From: an uncultured Anaerolineae bacterium
Lineage (GTDB): Bacteria > Chloroflexota > Anaerolineae > Aggregatilineales > Phototrophicaceae
Length of the DNA: 64,000 bases
Assembly: GCA_934216615.1 (NCBI GenBank)
Contig: CAKQCB010000006.1
Span: 134,303-198,302, forward strand
Direction: 5' to 3'
Below the pieces are notes generated by a model. The model made no database searches. It saw only the letters and a program-made list of their open reading frames with translations, and was not told where the DNA came from. Shown here one piece after another: positions 51,916 to 61,051 of the stretch (position 1 is its first letter; every line of letters starts with the position of its first letter). The translations under genes were made by a program, and so were the position numbers.

Positions 51916-54837
51916 TTAATGCGCAAGTTGTTTGAGGTAATGGCGTAGATAATTTCCGGTATAGCTTTTATCAATCGTGGCGATGTCTTCGGGCGTCCCT
52001 GTGGCGATTAACTCTCCGCCTCCATCCCCACCTTCTGGCCCAAGATCAATGATCCAGTCAGACACTTTGATGATGTCGAGATTATGCTCAATGACGAGGA
52101 CGGTATTGCCACTATCCACCAATTGCTGTAACACGCCGATCAACCGTTTGACGTCTGCGGCATGTAAACCCGTGGAAGGTTCGTCCAAAATATACAAGGT
52201 CTTGCCGGTGGCTCGGCGCGAAAGCTCGCGACTCAGTTTGATGCGTTGGGCTTCGCCCCCGCTGAGCGTTGTCGCAGGCTGACCGATGCGAATATAGCCT
52301 AAGCCGACTTGATTCAACGTGACCAGCTTGGAATGGATCGCCGTGATATGGGTGAAAAATTCTAAGCCTTCAGACACGGTCATATCCAAAACTTCGGAAA
52401 TATTCTTGCCTTTATACTTCACTTGCAGTGTTTCACGGTTATAACGCGCGCCATGACACACGTCGCAAGGGACGAAGACATCCGCTAAGAACTGCATCTC
52501 AATCTTCAGAACGCCTTGACCTTCACACTTTTCACAGCGCCCGCCTTTGACATTGAAGCTGTAACGTCCCGCGCTGTAACCGCGCACCTTGCTTTCAGGA
52601 AGTTCGGCATACAAGGAACGGATGGCATCAAACATCTTGGTGTAGGTCGCAGGGTTACTGCGGGGCGTGCGCCCAATCGGGCTTTGATCAATATTGATGA
52701 TCTTGTCGATATTGTCTAAGCCTTCAACGCGGTCATGTTCGCCCGGGCGTTCACGCGCGCCATTCAACGTCTGTGCGATCTTCTTGTACAGGATGTCAAT
52801 CATCAAGGTGGATTTGCCGCTGCCACTCACCCCTGTGACGCAAACCAACTTGCCGAGGGGGAACTCTACATCCAAATTATGCAGGTTATTTTCCCGCGCG
52901 CCGAACACCTGAATTGATTTTCCTGTGCCTTCACGCCGTTGTTCAGGCACTTCGATACTTAAGCGTCCAGAAAGGTACGCGCCCGTTAAACTGTCTTCGA
53001 CTTCCATCACTTCTTCAGGTGTGCCCGCGGCGATGATTTGTCCGCCGTGTTCACCTGCGCCCGGGCCGAGGTCGATCAGATAATCTGCACTGCGCATGGT
53101 TTCTTCATCGTGTTCTACGACGAGAAGGGTATTGCCAAGATCACGAAGGCCGATCAAGGTCTGGATGAGTTTGCCGTTATCGCGCTGATGTAACCCAATC
53201 GATGGTTCATCCAGCACGTAGAGAACGCCGGTTAAGCGACTGCCGATTTGGGTCGCGAGGCGGATGCGCTGTGCTTCGCCCCCACTCAATGTGCCAGCGG
53301 CGCGGGCGAGATTGAGATAGTTCAAGCCGACATCGTTCAAGAAGATGACGCGCGCTTCGATCTCATTCAAAATTTGATGAGCAATCTGCTGATCACGCTC
53401 ATTCAAGAGCGACTCTTTTTTACCTTTGCCTCGCAGGTCTTTCACCCATACATCCAACTGCTTGATGGGCATAGCAACGATTTTATTGATCGGTTTGTCG
53501 GCGATCGTCACGGCGAGGGCTTCAGGGCGCAGACGGTTTCCCTTGCATTTTACACAGGGCACCTGTGCCATGATCTCTTCGATCACTTCACGCATACCGT
53601 CGGATTGGGTTTCACGGTAACGACGTTCGAGGTTATTCACCACGCCTTCAAAACCAGAGGTGTAATTGCGTTCATAACCGCTGTTTGTCCGTAAGGTGAC
53701 TTTGACTTTTTTACCGTTCAAGCCATAGAGCAGAATATCTTTTTGGGCTTTGGTCAAGTCTTTCCAAGGGACATCTAACGGGACTTCATATTGTTGTGCG
53801 ACCGCGCGGATGACGTTGCCTGTCCAGCCGTCGCCGTCTTCGAGGTTCCACCCGTTAGCGCGGATTGCCCCTTGAAGCACGCTCAAATCCTCATTCGGGA
53901 TGATCATGGTCGGGTCAACTTGGAGTTTGAACCCCAACCCCTGACATTCAGGGCAAGCGCCTTTCGGCGTGTTGAAGCTGAATGTGCGCGGTTCGATCTC
54001 TGGAATACTGCCATGCCCGTTGATGCAGGCGAGATGTTCACTAAAGAGGGTATCTGTAGGTGGGTCTTGCGAAAGGTTATTGATGATGACCAAACCTTCA
54101 CCCATCTCCAACGCAGTTTCAACCGCTTCGTTCAAGCGGGTTTCGGCGTTGCGGGCATCTTCGCTATTTTTATCGGCAAAGTTACGGATGATGAGCCGAT
54201 CAACGACCACTTCAATCGAATGTTGGCTGTAACGATCAAGGCTGATTTCTTCATCCAATGACGTGATTTCACCATCGACGCGCACACGCTCAAAACCCGC
54301 TTTGCGAATTTCCTCAAATACTTTTTCATGCTGACCTTTTTTGCCCCGAATCACGGGCGCAAGCACTTGGATGCGCACGCCCTCATCTTCCGAGAGGTGA
54401 GCGGCGAGCTGTTGCACTTCATCCACAATTTGCTGAGCGCTTTGCGCGATCACTTCTTCACCGCATACCGGACAATGAGGCACGCCAATACGCGAGTACA
54501 ACAACCGTAGATAGTCGTAGATTTCGGTGACGGTGCCGACCGTAGACCGTGGATTGTTGCTCACGCCTTTTTGGTCGATAGAGACCGCAGGGCTTAAGCC
54601 TTCAATCTGGTCTACATCTGGCTTTTCGAGATTGCCGAGGAACTGACGAGCATACGCGCTCAAACTTTCAACGTAGCGACGTTGACCTTCTGCAAAAATG
54701 GTGTCAAATGCTAAAGATGATTTTCCCGAACCGGATAAACCTGTAATGACTACAAATTTATTACGGGGGATTTCAACATCAATATTTTTCAGGTTATGCT
54801 CGCGTGCACCACGCACGATGATTTTATCCTGACTCAT
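51916..54837 (-). CDS. uvrA: Excinuclease ABC subunit A
   Basis: UvrA recognises DNA damage and loads UvrB in nucleotide excision repair. The 973-residue product has two ABC ATPase modules: Walker [15 protein letters not shown] near residue 31 and [15 protein letters not shown] near 650, with signature motifs [12 protein letters not shown] and [15 protein letters not shown] and Walker [12 protein letters not shown] and [11 protein letters not shown]. Zinc modules include [16 protein letters not shown] and [16 protein letters not shown]...CDVCHG. It has its own promoter with a possible SOS box. No uvrB or uvrC is adjacent. Confidence 0.97.
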   Translation of the reverse strand: MSQDKIIVRGAREHNLKNIDVEIPRNKFVVITGLSGSGKSSLAFDTIFAEGQRRYVESLSAYARQFLGNLEKPDVDQIEGLSPAVSIDQKGVSNNPRSTVGTVTEIYDYLRLLYSRIGVPHCPVCGEEVIAQSAQQIVDEVQQLAAHLSEDEGVRIQVLAPVIRGKKGQHEKVFEEIRKAGFERVRVDGEITSLDEEISLDRYSQHSIEVVVDRLIIRNFADKNSEDARNAETRLNEAVETALEMGEGLVIINNLSQDPPTDTLFSEHLACINGHGSIPEIEPRTFSFNTPKGACPECQGLGFKLQVDPTMIIPNEDLSVLQGAIRANGWNLEDGDGWTGNVIRAVAQQYEVPLDVPWKDLTKAQKDILLYGLNGKKVKVTLRTNSGYERNYTSGFEGVVNNLERRYRETQSDGMREVIEEIMAQVPCVKCKGNRLRPEALAVTIADKPINKIVAMPIKQLDVWVKDLRGKGKKESLLNERDQQIAHQILNEIEARVIFLNDVGLNYLNLARAAGTLSGGEAQRIRLATQIGSRLTGVLYVLDEPSIGLHQRDNGKLIQTLIGLRDLGNTLLVVEHDEETMRSADYLIDLGPGAGEHGGQIIAAGTPEEVMEVEDSLTGAYLSGRLSIEVPEQRREGTGKSIQVFGARENNLHNLDVEFPLGKLVCVTGVSGSGKSTLMIDILYKKIAQTLNGARERPGEHDRVEGLDNIDKIINIDQSPIGRTPRSNPATYTKMFDAIRSLYAELPESKVRGYSAGRYSFNVKGGRCEKCEGQGVLKIEMQFLADVFVPCDVCHGARYNRETLQVKYKGKNISEVLDMTVSEGLEFFTHITAIHSKLVTLNQVGLGYIRIGQPATTLSGGEAQRIKLSRELSRRATGKTLYILDEPSTGLHAADVKRLIGVLQQLVDSGNTVLVIEHNLDIIKVSDWIIDLGPEGGDGGGELIATGTPEDIATIDKSYTGNYLRHYLKQLAH

Positions 54838-54870
54838 TGCAGTTGTTCTGCTCTTTCATCTGTGATTGTG

Positions 54871-54884
54871 TGTACATTTGTTCG
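54871..54884 (-). promoter_or_regulatory. Possible LexA (SOS) box at the uvrA promoter
   Basis: On the minus strand CGAACAAATGTACA matches the Gram-positive type SOS consensus CGAAC-RNRY-GTTYC-like pattern except near its 3' end (GTAC instead of GTTC). It lies just downstream of the uvrA -10 element, over the expected transcription start. Confidence 0.4.
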
Positions 54885-54896
54885 ATAGAAATACCG

Positions 54897-54925
54897 ATTA
54901 TACGGCGTTTCACAGCGTCATACAA
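54897..54925 (-). promoter_or_regulatory. uvrA promoter
   Basis: On the minus strand TTGTAT (54920-54925) and TATAAT (54897-54902) are spaced exactly 17 bases, about 60 bases before the uvrA ATG. Confidence 0.75.
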
Positions 54926-54985
54926 CTCATAAATTATAAGTAAACGCATAGATTTTTATAAGTTTTCTGACCACCGCGAGGAATT

Positions 54986-55026
54986 AAAAATGCACCCGAG
55001 ACTGAATCACCCCGAGTGCATTTTTT
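54986..55026 (-). terminator. Terminator of the gcv operon
   Basis: On the minus strand AAAAATGCACTCGG pairs with CCGAG/GTGCATTTTT with one interruption and a T-run, 32 bases after gcvPB. Confidence 0.75.
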
Positions 55027-55057
55027 GTATTTTTAGAGGAGACGCTTAAAAGATTGA

Positions 55058-56539
55058 CTACGCCTCAGCGGAATGATCCCATTCGGGGATTGGGCGACAG
55101 CACAAGACCAACTGCTTTGCCGCGCGCACTTCATCCACACGGCCTACAGGGGTGACATGGGGCGCTTCTTTTAACAGTTCGGGTTGTGTGTGTGCTTCTT
55201 CTGCAATCTTCAGCATCGCGTCGATGAAACTGTTCAATGTCTCGATGTCTTCGGTTTCCGTCGGCTCGATCAACAAAGCTTCGGGAACGATCAACGGGAA
55301 GTAATTGGTTGGCGGGTGGAAACCATAATCCATCAAACGTTTAGAAATATCCAACGCATGGACGCCTTCCGCTTCTTTCCAATGCCCTTCGAGGACAAAT
55401 TCATGCCCACAATAACGATTGTAGGGGATGTGATACGCATCTTGCAGTTTGGCGCGGATGTAATTGGCGTTCAAAACCGCATAGTTGGAAACTTCACGCA
55501 GACCCCGTCCGCCATACGTGCTGATGTAAGCATAAGCACGTACGTGCATGCCGAAGTTGCCCCAGAAGGCTTTGAGTTGACCGATGCTCTTTTCAGGGGT
55601 CACCAAGTCATAGAAAGGCACATCATCTTCATCAATTTCGGTGATTTGGACAATCGGCCCCGGCAAATAGGGCAGTAACTTTTCATTGACAGCGACCGCG
55701 CCACAACCCGGCCCACCGCCCCCATGTGGGGTCGAGAAGGTTTTATGCAGGTTGTAGTGCATCACGTCAAAACCCAACTCAGCAGGTTTGACGATGCCCA
55801 TCAGAGAGTTCATGTTCGCGCCATCCATATAAAGAAGGCCACCGCATCCATGAACCAACTCGACAATTTCGAGGATGTTACTATCGAACAAGCCTAACGT
55901 GCTGGGGACGGTGATCATCATGCCTGCAACGGTGTCGTCACAGAGCGCGCGCAGGGCTTCGATGTCCACATTCCCCTGATCGTTCGAGGGGATTTCAACC
56001 ACTTCTAAGCCGACCATTGACGCGGTGGCGGGGTTTGTGCCGTGTGCGCTGTTGGGAACAAGAATCTTCGTGCGTTGGGTATCCCCGCGTTCTTGATGAT
56101 ATTTGTGAATCATCAAGATGCCTGCAAATTCCCCTTGCGCACCCGCAGCCGGAACGAGCGTCGCGCCTGCAAACCCTGCGATTTCGCTCAGCCATTCTTG
56201 CAGTTGATACATCAATGCCAACGCGCCTTGCGACCCTTCTGGGTCGGTCAGCGGGTGCAGTTGAGCGAACCCTGCAAGGCGGGCGACATCTTCATTGATC
56301 TTAGGGTTGTACTTCATCGTACAAGACCCTAACGGATAAAAACCCGAATCAATCGAATAGTTCTTCTTGCTCAAGGTGACAAAGTGACGCACAACTTGTA
56401 ATTCACCCACTTCAGGCAAGTCGAGTTCAGAGCGCAAAAAGGCTTCTGGTAAAGCGGTTTCGGGGACATCACATTCAGGCATAGGAATACCGATGCGCCC
56501 GGGTGAGCTAATATCATAAATGGTTGGCGTTTCGGTCAC
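55058..56539 (-). CDS. gcvPB: Glycine dehydrogenase (decarboxylating) subunit 2
   Basis: This is the C-terminal half of the P protein. It binds PLP and decarboxylates glycine, passing the aminomethyl group to the lipoylated H protein. The 493-residue product has the PLP lysine in MHYNLHKTFSTPHGGGGPG, the SCTMKYNPKINE segment, PAAGAQGEFAGI and PNSAHGTNPA. Its start overlaps the stop of gcvPA by 4 bases, so the two halves should be made in equal amount. Confidence 0.95.
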   Translation of the reverse strand: MTETPTIYDISSPGRIGIPMPECDVPETALPEAFLRSELDLPEVGELQVVRHFVTLSKKNYSIDSGFYPLGSCTMKYNPKINEDVARLAGFAQLHPLTDPEGSQGALALMYQLQEWLSEIAGFAGATLVPAAGAQGEFAGILMIHKYHQERGDTQRTKILVPNSAHGTNPATASMVGLEVVEIPSNDQGNVDIEALRALCDDTVAGMMITVPSTLGLFDSNILEIVELVHGCGGLLYMDGANMNSLMGIVKPAELGFDVMHYNLHKTFSTPHGGGGPGCGAVAVNEKLLPYLPGPIVQITEIDEDDVPFYDLVTPEKSIGQLKAFWGNFGMHVRAYAYISTYGGRGLREVSNYAVLNANYIRAKLQDAYHIPYNRYCGHEFVLEGHWKEAEGVHALDISKRLMDYGFHPPTNYFPLIVPEALLIEPTETEDIETLNSFIDAMLKIAEEAHTQPELLKEAPHVTPVGRVDEVRAAKQLVLCCRPIPEWDHSAEA

Positions 56540-57903
56540 GATGCACGCTCCGTTGTATTCACTGCGCTGCGCAATACGGCGACGAGCGCATCAATTTCTT
56601 CTTTGGTGTTGTTTTCTGTCACCGCAACCAACATGTGATTTTGCAAGTGATCAAAATCTTTGCCGAGGTTGTACCCGCCAATGATGCCTTCGTTGATGAG
56701 CGCGTCGTTGAGGTCTTGCACATCGACAGGGCATTTCACGACAAATTCATTGAAGAAGGTATGGTTCAGGTCCACTTCAAAGCCTTCAACCGAGTTGATG
56801 GCTTGCGCGGCATAATGTGCTTTCTGGTAGCTGAGTTCGGCGGCTTTGCGGATGCCGTGTTTGCCCATCAAAGACAGATACACGGTGACAGCCAGCGCCA
56901 TCAAGCCTTGATTGGTGCAGATGTTGCTGGTGGCTTTTTCACGGCGGATGTCTTGTTCGCGTGGGCGCAGGGTCATAACATACGCGCGCGTGCCGTTTTT
57001 ATCGACAGTTTCGCCGACAATACGACCTGCGATCTTGCGGACGTATTCTTCACGACAAGAGAAGAAGCCGACATACGGCCCGCCAAAACTTAAGGGGATG
57101 CCCAAAGGTTGACCTTCACCAACGGCAATATCTGCCCCCAGTTCACCCGGGGATTTTAATAATGCCAACGCCATCGGGTTCGCGACCACCACAAACAACG
57201 CGCCCGCTTTATGCGTCACTTCGACCAACTTCTTGAAGTCTTCAATCGTGCCGAAGAAGTTCGGATAAGCCACGGCGACCATTGCGGTTTTGTCGTCGAT
57301 CAAGGCTTCCAATTCTTGCAGGGTATTAAATTTACCATCGACAATTTCATCACCCACAATGTCGAGGTTATTCCCTTGATGATAGGTACGCACCACGTTG
57401 CGGTACTGCGGGTTGATGGTAGGGCTGAGCACCACCTTTTTGCGTCGGCGACGGCCGACTTCTAAAGCAACCGTGACGGCTTCGGCAAGGCTGGTTGCGC
57501 CATCATAATGGCTGGCGTTGGTCGCATCCATGCCCATCAATTGCGACATCATACTTTGATATTCGAAGATCGCTTGGAGCGTGCCTTGGCTCAGTTCAGG
57601 TTGATAGGGGGTATAGGCGGTGTAAAATTCCCCGCGCAGAAGAATGTGATTCACTGCCGACGGAATATAGTGATTGTACGCGCCTGCGCCACGGAAAAGG
57701 GCAAAATCACCCGCATGTTCGTTCGCGCTTGCCAAGGCCTGTAATTGACTCGCTACTTCCATTTCGCTCTTTGGTGCGGGAAGGTTGAGCGTTGGGAAGC
57801 GGTGACTTTCAGGGACGGCTTCAAATAATTCATCAATGGATTTTGCGCCAATCGCCGCCAGCATCGCGTCGCGGTCAGCATCCGTATGTGGAATATAACT
57901 CAT
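56536..57903 (-). CDS. gcvPA: Glycine dehydrogenase (decarboxylating) subunit 1
   Basis: This is the N-terminal half of the split P protein. The 455-residue product has the typical YIPHTDADRDAMLAAIGA start, FLGAGAYNHYIPS-like FRGAGAYNHYIPSAV, RGEFYTAYTPYQPELSQGTLQ and YDGATSLAEAV. It forms the alpha2beta2 enzyme with gcvPB. The gene is 27 bases after gcvH. Confidence 0.95.
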   Translation of the reverse strand: MSYIPHTDADRDAMLAAIGAKSIDELFEAVPESHRFPTLNLPAPKSEMEVASQLQALASANEHAGDFALFRGAGAYNHYIPSAVNHILLRGEFYTAYTPYQPELSQGTLQAIFEYQSMMSQLMGMDATNASHYDGATSLAEAVTVALEVGRRRRKKVVLSPTINPQYRNVVRTYHQGNNLDIVGDEIVDGKFNTLQELEALIDDKTAMVAVAYPNFFGTIEDFKKLVEVTHKAGALFVVVANPMALALLKSPGELGADIAVGEGQPLGIPLSFGGPYVGFFSCREEYVRKIAGRIVGETVDKNGTRAYVMTLRPREQDIRREKATSNICTNQGLMALAVTVYLSLMGKHGIRKAAELSYQKAHYAAQAINSVEGFEVDLNHTFFNEFVVKCPVDVQDLNDALINEGIIGGYNLGKDFDHLQNHMLVAVTENNTKEEIDALVAVLRSAVNTTERAS

Positions 57904-57930
57904 GAGAGGGTTTTCGCCTTCACACTTAAT

Positions 57931-58320
57931 TTAACGAGATTCACAAAATGCAATATAAGCCGCTGCATCTAATAATTCGGGGGCGTTGGTGTCGGTGACT
58001 TTGAGTTTCACCAACCAGCCTTTGCCATAGGGGTCTGCGTTGACCGTTTCGGGGGAACTTTCTAGGTCGGTATTCACTTCGATAACTTCACCGTTGAATG
58101 GGGAATACAGCTCTGAAGCTGCTTTGACAGATTCAATGGTTCCAACCGTGCCACCCACTTTGACGCTGCTGCCCACGTCAGGAAATTCGACAAAGACAAT
58201 ATCGTTCAATTGTTCTTGCGCGTAATCCGAAATACCGATGGTGACGGTATCCCCTTCAATCAAATACCATTCGTCCGACTTTGCATATTTTAAGTTTTCG
58301 GGGGTTTTCCAACTGGCCAT
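57931..58320 (-). CDS. gcvH: Glycine cleavage system H protein
   Basis: GcvH is the lipoylated carrier that shuttles the aminomethyl group between P and T proteins. The 129-residue product has the lipoyl lysine in VGTIESVKAASELYSPF, the family end GWLVKLKV, and the N-terminal hybrid motif with ISDYAQEQLNDIVFVEFP. It is the first gene of the operon, directly under the glycine riboswitch. There is no gcvT in the operon. Confidence 0.95.
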   Translation of the reverse strand: MASWKTPENLKYAKSDEWYLIEGDTVTIGISDYAQEQLNDIVFVEFPDVGSSVKVGGTVGTIESVKAASELYSPFNGEVIEVNTDLESSPETVNADPYGKGWLVKLKVTDTNAPELLDAAAYIAFCESR

Positions 58321-58359
58321 GTGGTTTACCTCTGCTTATTGCACTATGAAATCACAAAT

Positions 58360-58389
58360 AAAAAAAGCGCACAAACTACCGCTGTGCGC
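58360..58389 (-). terminator. Riboswitch-controlled terminator upstream of gcvH
   Basis: On the minus strand GCGCACA and TGTGCGC pair over 7 bp around a 9-base loop and are followed by seven T residues, 40 bases before the gcvH ATG. Just upstream, TGTCA/TGACA and CTCT/AGAG can form another hairpin that may interact with it. Confidence 0.82.
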
Positions 58390-58422
58390 TCTGTCAGTCC
58401 CATGACATTCAGAGAAAGGTGA

Positions 58423-58515
58423 ACTGCGTCCTGATGCCTGAGAGTTTCACAGTTAGACCAGCTATCTATCCTGTTTGCCCCTTCGGCGGTTCACATGATG
58501 AACGCTCTCCGCAGT
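58423..58515 (-). ncRNA. Glycine riboswitch, single aptamer
   Basis: Minus-strand leader of the gcv operon. The P1 helix ACTGCG/CGCAGT encloses the family consensus pieces in order: GGAGAG near the 5' side, GCCGAAGGGGCAAAC in the middle, and ACTCTCAGGCATCAGGAC at the 3' side. Only one aptamer is present, followed by a rho-independent terminator, so it is expected to switch gcvH-gcvPA-gcvPB on when glycine is high. Tandem aptamers are common in this class; no second copy is seen in 58390-58422 or upstream. Confidence 0.92.
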
Positions 58516-58523
58516 AGGGCATT

Positions 58524-58552
58524 ATTTTAACGATAGCCTGACACTTTAGCAA
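58524..58552 (-). promoter_or_regulatory. Promoter of the glycine riboswitch-gcv operon
   Basis: On the minus strand TTGCTA and TAAAAT are 17 bases apart, and the predicted start of transcription falls at the 5' end of the aptamer. Confidence 0.8.
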
Positions 58553-58597
58553 CTGTGATGGTTGATGCGCATATCGGTTCATGATAAGGTCACAAAA

Positions 58598-58632
58598 TGC
58601 CGAGCAGGTGAACTCATCGACCCTGCTCAGCA
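58598..58632 (-). terminator. Terminator of the MFS transporter gene
   Basis: On the minus strand TGCTGAGCAGG and CCTGCTCGGCA pair over 11 bp (with a G-U) around a 13-base loop and are followed by TTTTG. Confidence 0.7.
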
Positions 58633-58647
58633 TGATAGAGATAGACG

Positions 58648-59856
58648 TTATGTGCGGGCTGTTTTCCTACGCATGAACGCATTCACTTGTTCTGAACTGA
58701 TCAGCATGATGATGATGTAGACCAGTAAAAAGATCGGGAATAAGTTCATGTTGATGTTGGTGGCAATGAACCCAAACAACGGGGGCAAAATCGTCGTGCC
58801 AGTATAGGCCACCGCCATTTGAAATCCCATGATGTTTTGCGCCGCTTCATTCCCAAAACGCGCGGGGGTTTCATGAAGCATGGAGGGGAAGATCGGCGCG
58901 CACCCCAAACCGATCAAGATCAAGCCAAAGAGCACGAAGATATTCGGCAGGGGCAGAAAGAGTAACAAGACCCCAATCAAAATGCTGATTTCGCCAAAGC
59001 GGATGATGTCTTTGCTGCTATAGCGCATGGTGATGAACCCATTGATGAAGCGCCCCAAAGTGATGCTTCCGTAAAATGCCGACACCCACACGGCCGCCGT
59101 CGCTGCATCCAGCCCCTTAGACGCGATCAAGAAACTGCTGCTCCATAACCCAACCGTCGCTTCAATGCCACAATAAAATAAGAAGACCAACAGGACGGAT
59201 TTCACCCCATCCACTTTAAGCGGGGCGAGGATGCCTTTGTGTTCCGTAAAGGGGTTTGGTTCCTGCGGTGTTTCGGCAGTGGGTGTCTCTGCAAGTTGTG
59301 GACGAACCGAGACTTTATTCCATAACGGGATGCTCAAGAGCAATACCGCGACCAAAGCGAATTGCAAAATTGATACGGTGAGATAGCCGTAGCGCCACGA
59401 ATCTCCATTACTGATGAATTGAGAGATGATGAGCGGGCCTGTCATAGCGCCGATGCCCCAGAAACAATGAAGCCAACTCATATGATGCGCTTTGTAGTGT
59501 TTGGCAACGTAGTCGTTCAACCCTGCATCGACAGAGCCAGCCCCCAAACCGAGCGGGATAGCCAGAATGATGAGCCAGATGAACGACGGCGCTTGCGAGA
59601 AACCGAAAAGCGCGACCGCTGTCAGCAAGACGCTCACAAAGGTGACTTTTCCTGTGCCGAATCTTTTCAGGAAGCGACCACTCAATAAGCTGGATAAAAT
59701 CGTCCCGCTGGAGCCTGTGATCGAGACGAAGCCTGCGTAACTTGCAGGGATCGCAAATTCAGGTTGCATTTCCGGCCAAGCGACGCCTAACAACGAGTCG
59801 GGCAAGCCTAAGCTGATGAACGCAATATAAATAATGATGAGTAATAGCGTTGCCAA
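58648..59856 (-). CDS. MFS transporter (probably sugar-related)
   Basis: The 402-residue product has about twelve membrane helices of the major facilitator superfamily, with the cytoplasmic loop motif SGRFLKRFGTGKVTF between helices 2 and 3, typical of MFS_1 members, and a long central loop (about 185-210). Proteins of this kind next to ROK regulators are often sugar permeases, so carbohydrate transport is an inference from context. It follows the ROK gene by 25 bases and is probably in its operon. Confidence 0.82.
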   Translation of the reverse strand: MATLLLIIIYIAFISLGLPDSLLGVAWPEMQPEFAIPASYAGFVSITGSSGTILSSLLSGRFLKRFGTGKVTFVSVLLTAVALFGFSQAPSFIWLIILAIPLGLGAGSVDAGLNDYVAKHYKAHHMSWLHCFWGIGAMTGPLIISQFISNGDSWRYGYLTVSILQFALVAVLLLSIPLWNKVSVRPQLAETPTAETPQEPNPFTEHKGILAPLKVDGVKSVLLVFLFYCGIEATVGLWSSSFLIASKGLDAATAAVWVSAFYGSITLGRFINGFITMRYSSKDIIRFGEISILIGVLLLFLPLPNIFVLFGLILIGLGCAPIFPSMLHETPARFGNEAAQNIMGFQMAVAYTGTTILPPLFGFIATNINMNLFPIFLLVYIIIMLISSEQVNAFMRRKTART

Positions 59857-59881
59857 TTGAAAACCTTCCTAGGTGATGTAT

Positions 59882-60898
59882 TTAGAGAGAAATGGCAAGT
59901 TTGGGTTCTAAGAGCACGAGTGTTTCTTCAATAACTCCGTTTTGATAATCCACAATAAAATCTCGCGTATGTCTGATCTCTGGCACTTGAGCTTGGGGAA
60001 GATGCTCAGCACAGACGTTTTGTAAAAGTTGGATATGCTCAGCGGTTAAAAAGCTGGCATAAATGGCGATGATGTGCGGGGCTAAAACACCGCTTAAGGT
60101 CATGATGAGTTGAGACAGCGCATTATGGAGTTTTTCAGGGGTTTCGTATAACTGTGTATCCCACCAATTGACCCCGCTTGGAACATGCGCGATTTCCCCT
60201 GCAAAATTATGTTTGCCTTTGTACAAACTGCCATTGATACAAATGCCTAAGCCGGGAGGATATTTTTTAGGGAAATACAAGTACAGCACCGTCGTCTCTG
60301 ACTCGATCTGATTGCGCTTGCAATAGCCGATACTTGCGGCATTGACATCGTTCGCAAACAGGGTCGGCAGGCCATACCGTTCGCTGTAGTGAGCGAGAAA
60401 ATCCGTCCCAGAGAGGTGTTGATAATCCGACAAAATAATCTTGCCGTCATAAGCAACGCCGGGCAGTCCAAACCCGATGGCACGAAGTGTGGGGTAGGTT
60501 TCGATCAGCGGGTCAATCCACCCTTCAAACGTGTTGAGCGTGATTTCTGAGAGTTCCGCATCATCCGAATAAACACACTGACCATACAGGTTTGCTACTC
60601 GTATATGAAGGATATCTGCGCCGTTCTGTTCATGGGTGAACAGCGCCATCACATGACCGTGATCGGCATTAAACTCAAACTGTTGAGCCGGACGCCCCCC
60701 ACTTGAAGGCACAAAACCGACTTCAATGGCGATGTGCTCATCCAGCAGGGTTTGTAACAGCGTGCCAATGGTGACGATGCTCAGCCCTGTGTATTCGGCG
60801 AGCTGTTGTTTGGTCGCTTGCTTGTAGGTTTTGAGTGCGCGCCGAATCAAGTTGAGGTTAACTTCCCTCATGATAAGCGCATTCCCGCTGATGCTCAT
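59882..60898 (-). CDS. ROK family transcriptional regulator
   Basis: The 338-residue product has an N-terminal winged helix (LNLIRRALKTYKQATKQQLAEYTGLSIVTIGTLLQTLLDE) and a C-terminal ROK (sugar-kinase-like) domain with DANDVN-like LFANDVNAAS and GEIAHVPSG (the family His). The CXCGXXGC zinc motif is missing and the ATP-binding GTGIGGG stretch is degenerate (YPPGLGICINGSLYKG), so it is probably a sugar-binding regulator without kinase activity. It lies upstream of an MFS transporter; a perfect palindrome 37 bases before its ATG is the likely operator. Confidence 0.85.
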   Translation of the reverse strand: MSISGNALIMREVNLNLIRRALKTYKQATKQQLAEYTGLSIVTIGTLLQTLLDEHIAIEVGFVPSSGGRPAQQFEFNADHGHVMALFTHEQNGADILHIRVANLYGQCVYSDDAELSEITLNTFEGWIDPLIETYPTLRAIGFGLPGVAYDGKIILSDYQHLSGTDFLAHYSERYGLPTLFANDVNAASIGYCKRNQIESETTVLYLYFPKKYPPGLGICINGSLYKGKHNFAGEIAHVPSGVNWWDTQLYETPEKLHNALSQLIMTLSGVLAPHIIAIYASFLTAEHIQLLQNVCAEHLPQAQVPEIRHTRDFIVDYQNGVIEETLVLLEPKLAISL

Positions 60899-60934
60899 AT
60901 CAAAAAGCCTTCTGAATCATAACTTTCATAACGA

Positions 60935-60957
60935 CTTATTAAAAGTATTTTAATAAG
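60935..60957. promoter_or_regulatory. Perfect 10-bp palindrome, candidate ROK operator
   Basis: CTTATTAAAA-GTA-TTTTAATAAG is a perfect inverted repeat 37 bases upstream of the ROK start. AT-rich palindromes of this form are typical of NagC/XylR-like ROK sites. Confidence 0.6.
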
Positions 60958-61005
60958 AGGGTGTAAATTGTGCTCTATGAGAAGGGGATTTGTCAATGAC
61001 TGAAA

Positions 61006-61041
61006 ATCAAAAGAGCTTCCAGTTTCGGAAGCTCTTTTGAT
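61006..61041 (-). terminator. Terminator of the P450 gene
   Basis: ATCAAAAGAGCTTCC and its exact reverse complement (15 bp) flank a 6-base loop. On the minus strand the T-run is in the 3' arm, 11 bases after the P450 stop. Confidence 0.93.
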
Positions 61042-61051
61042 AAAGGGGGAG

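Noticed and set aside
53248..57500. Long plus-strand open frames inside uvrA and gcvP
   Set aside because: They are shadows of the minus-strand genes, which have full conserved motifs and proper ribosome binding sites; the antisense frames have no recognisable family or coherent start context.
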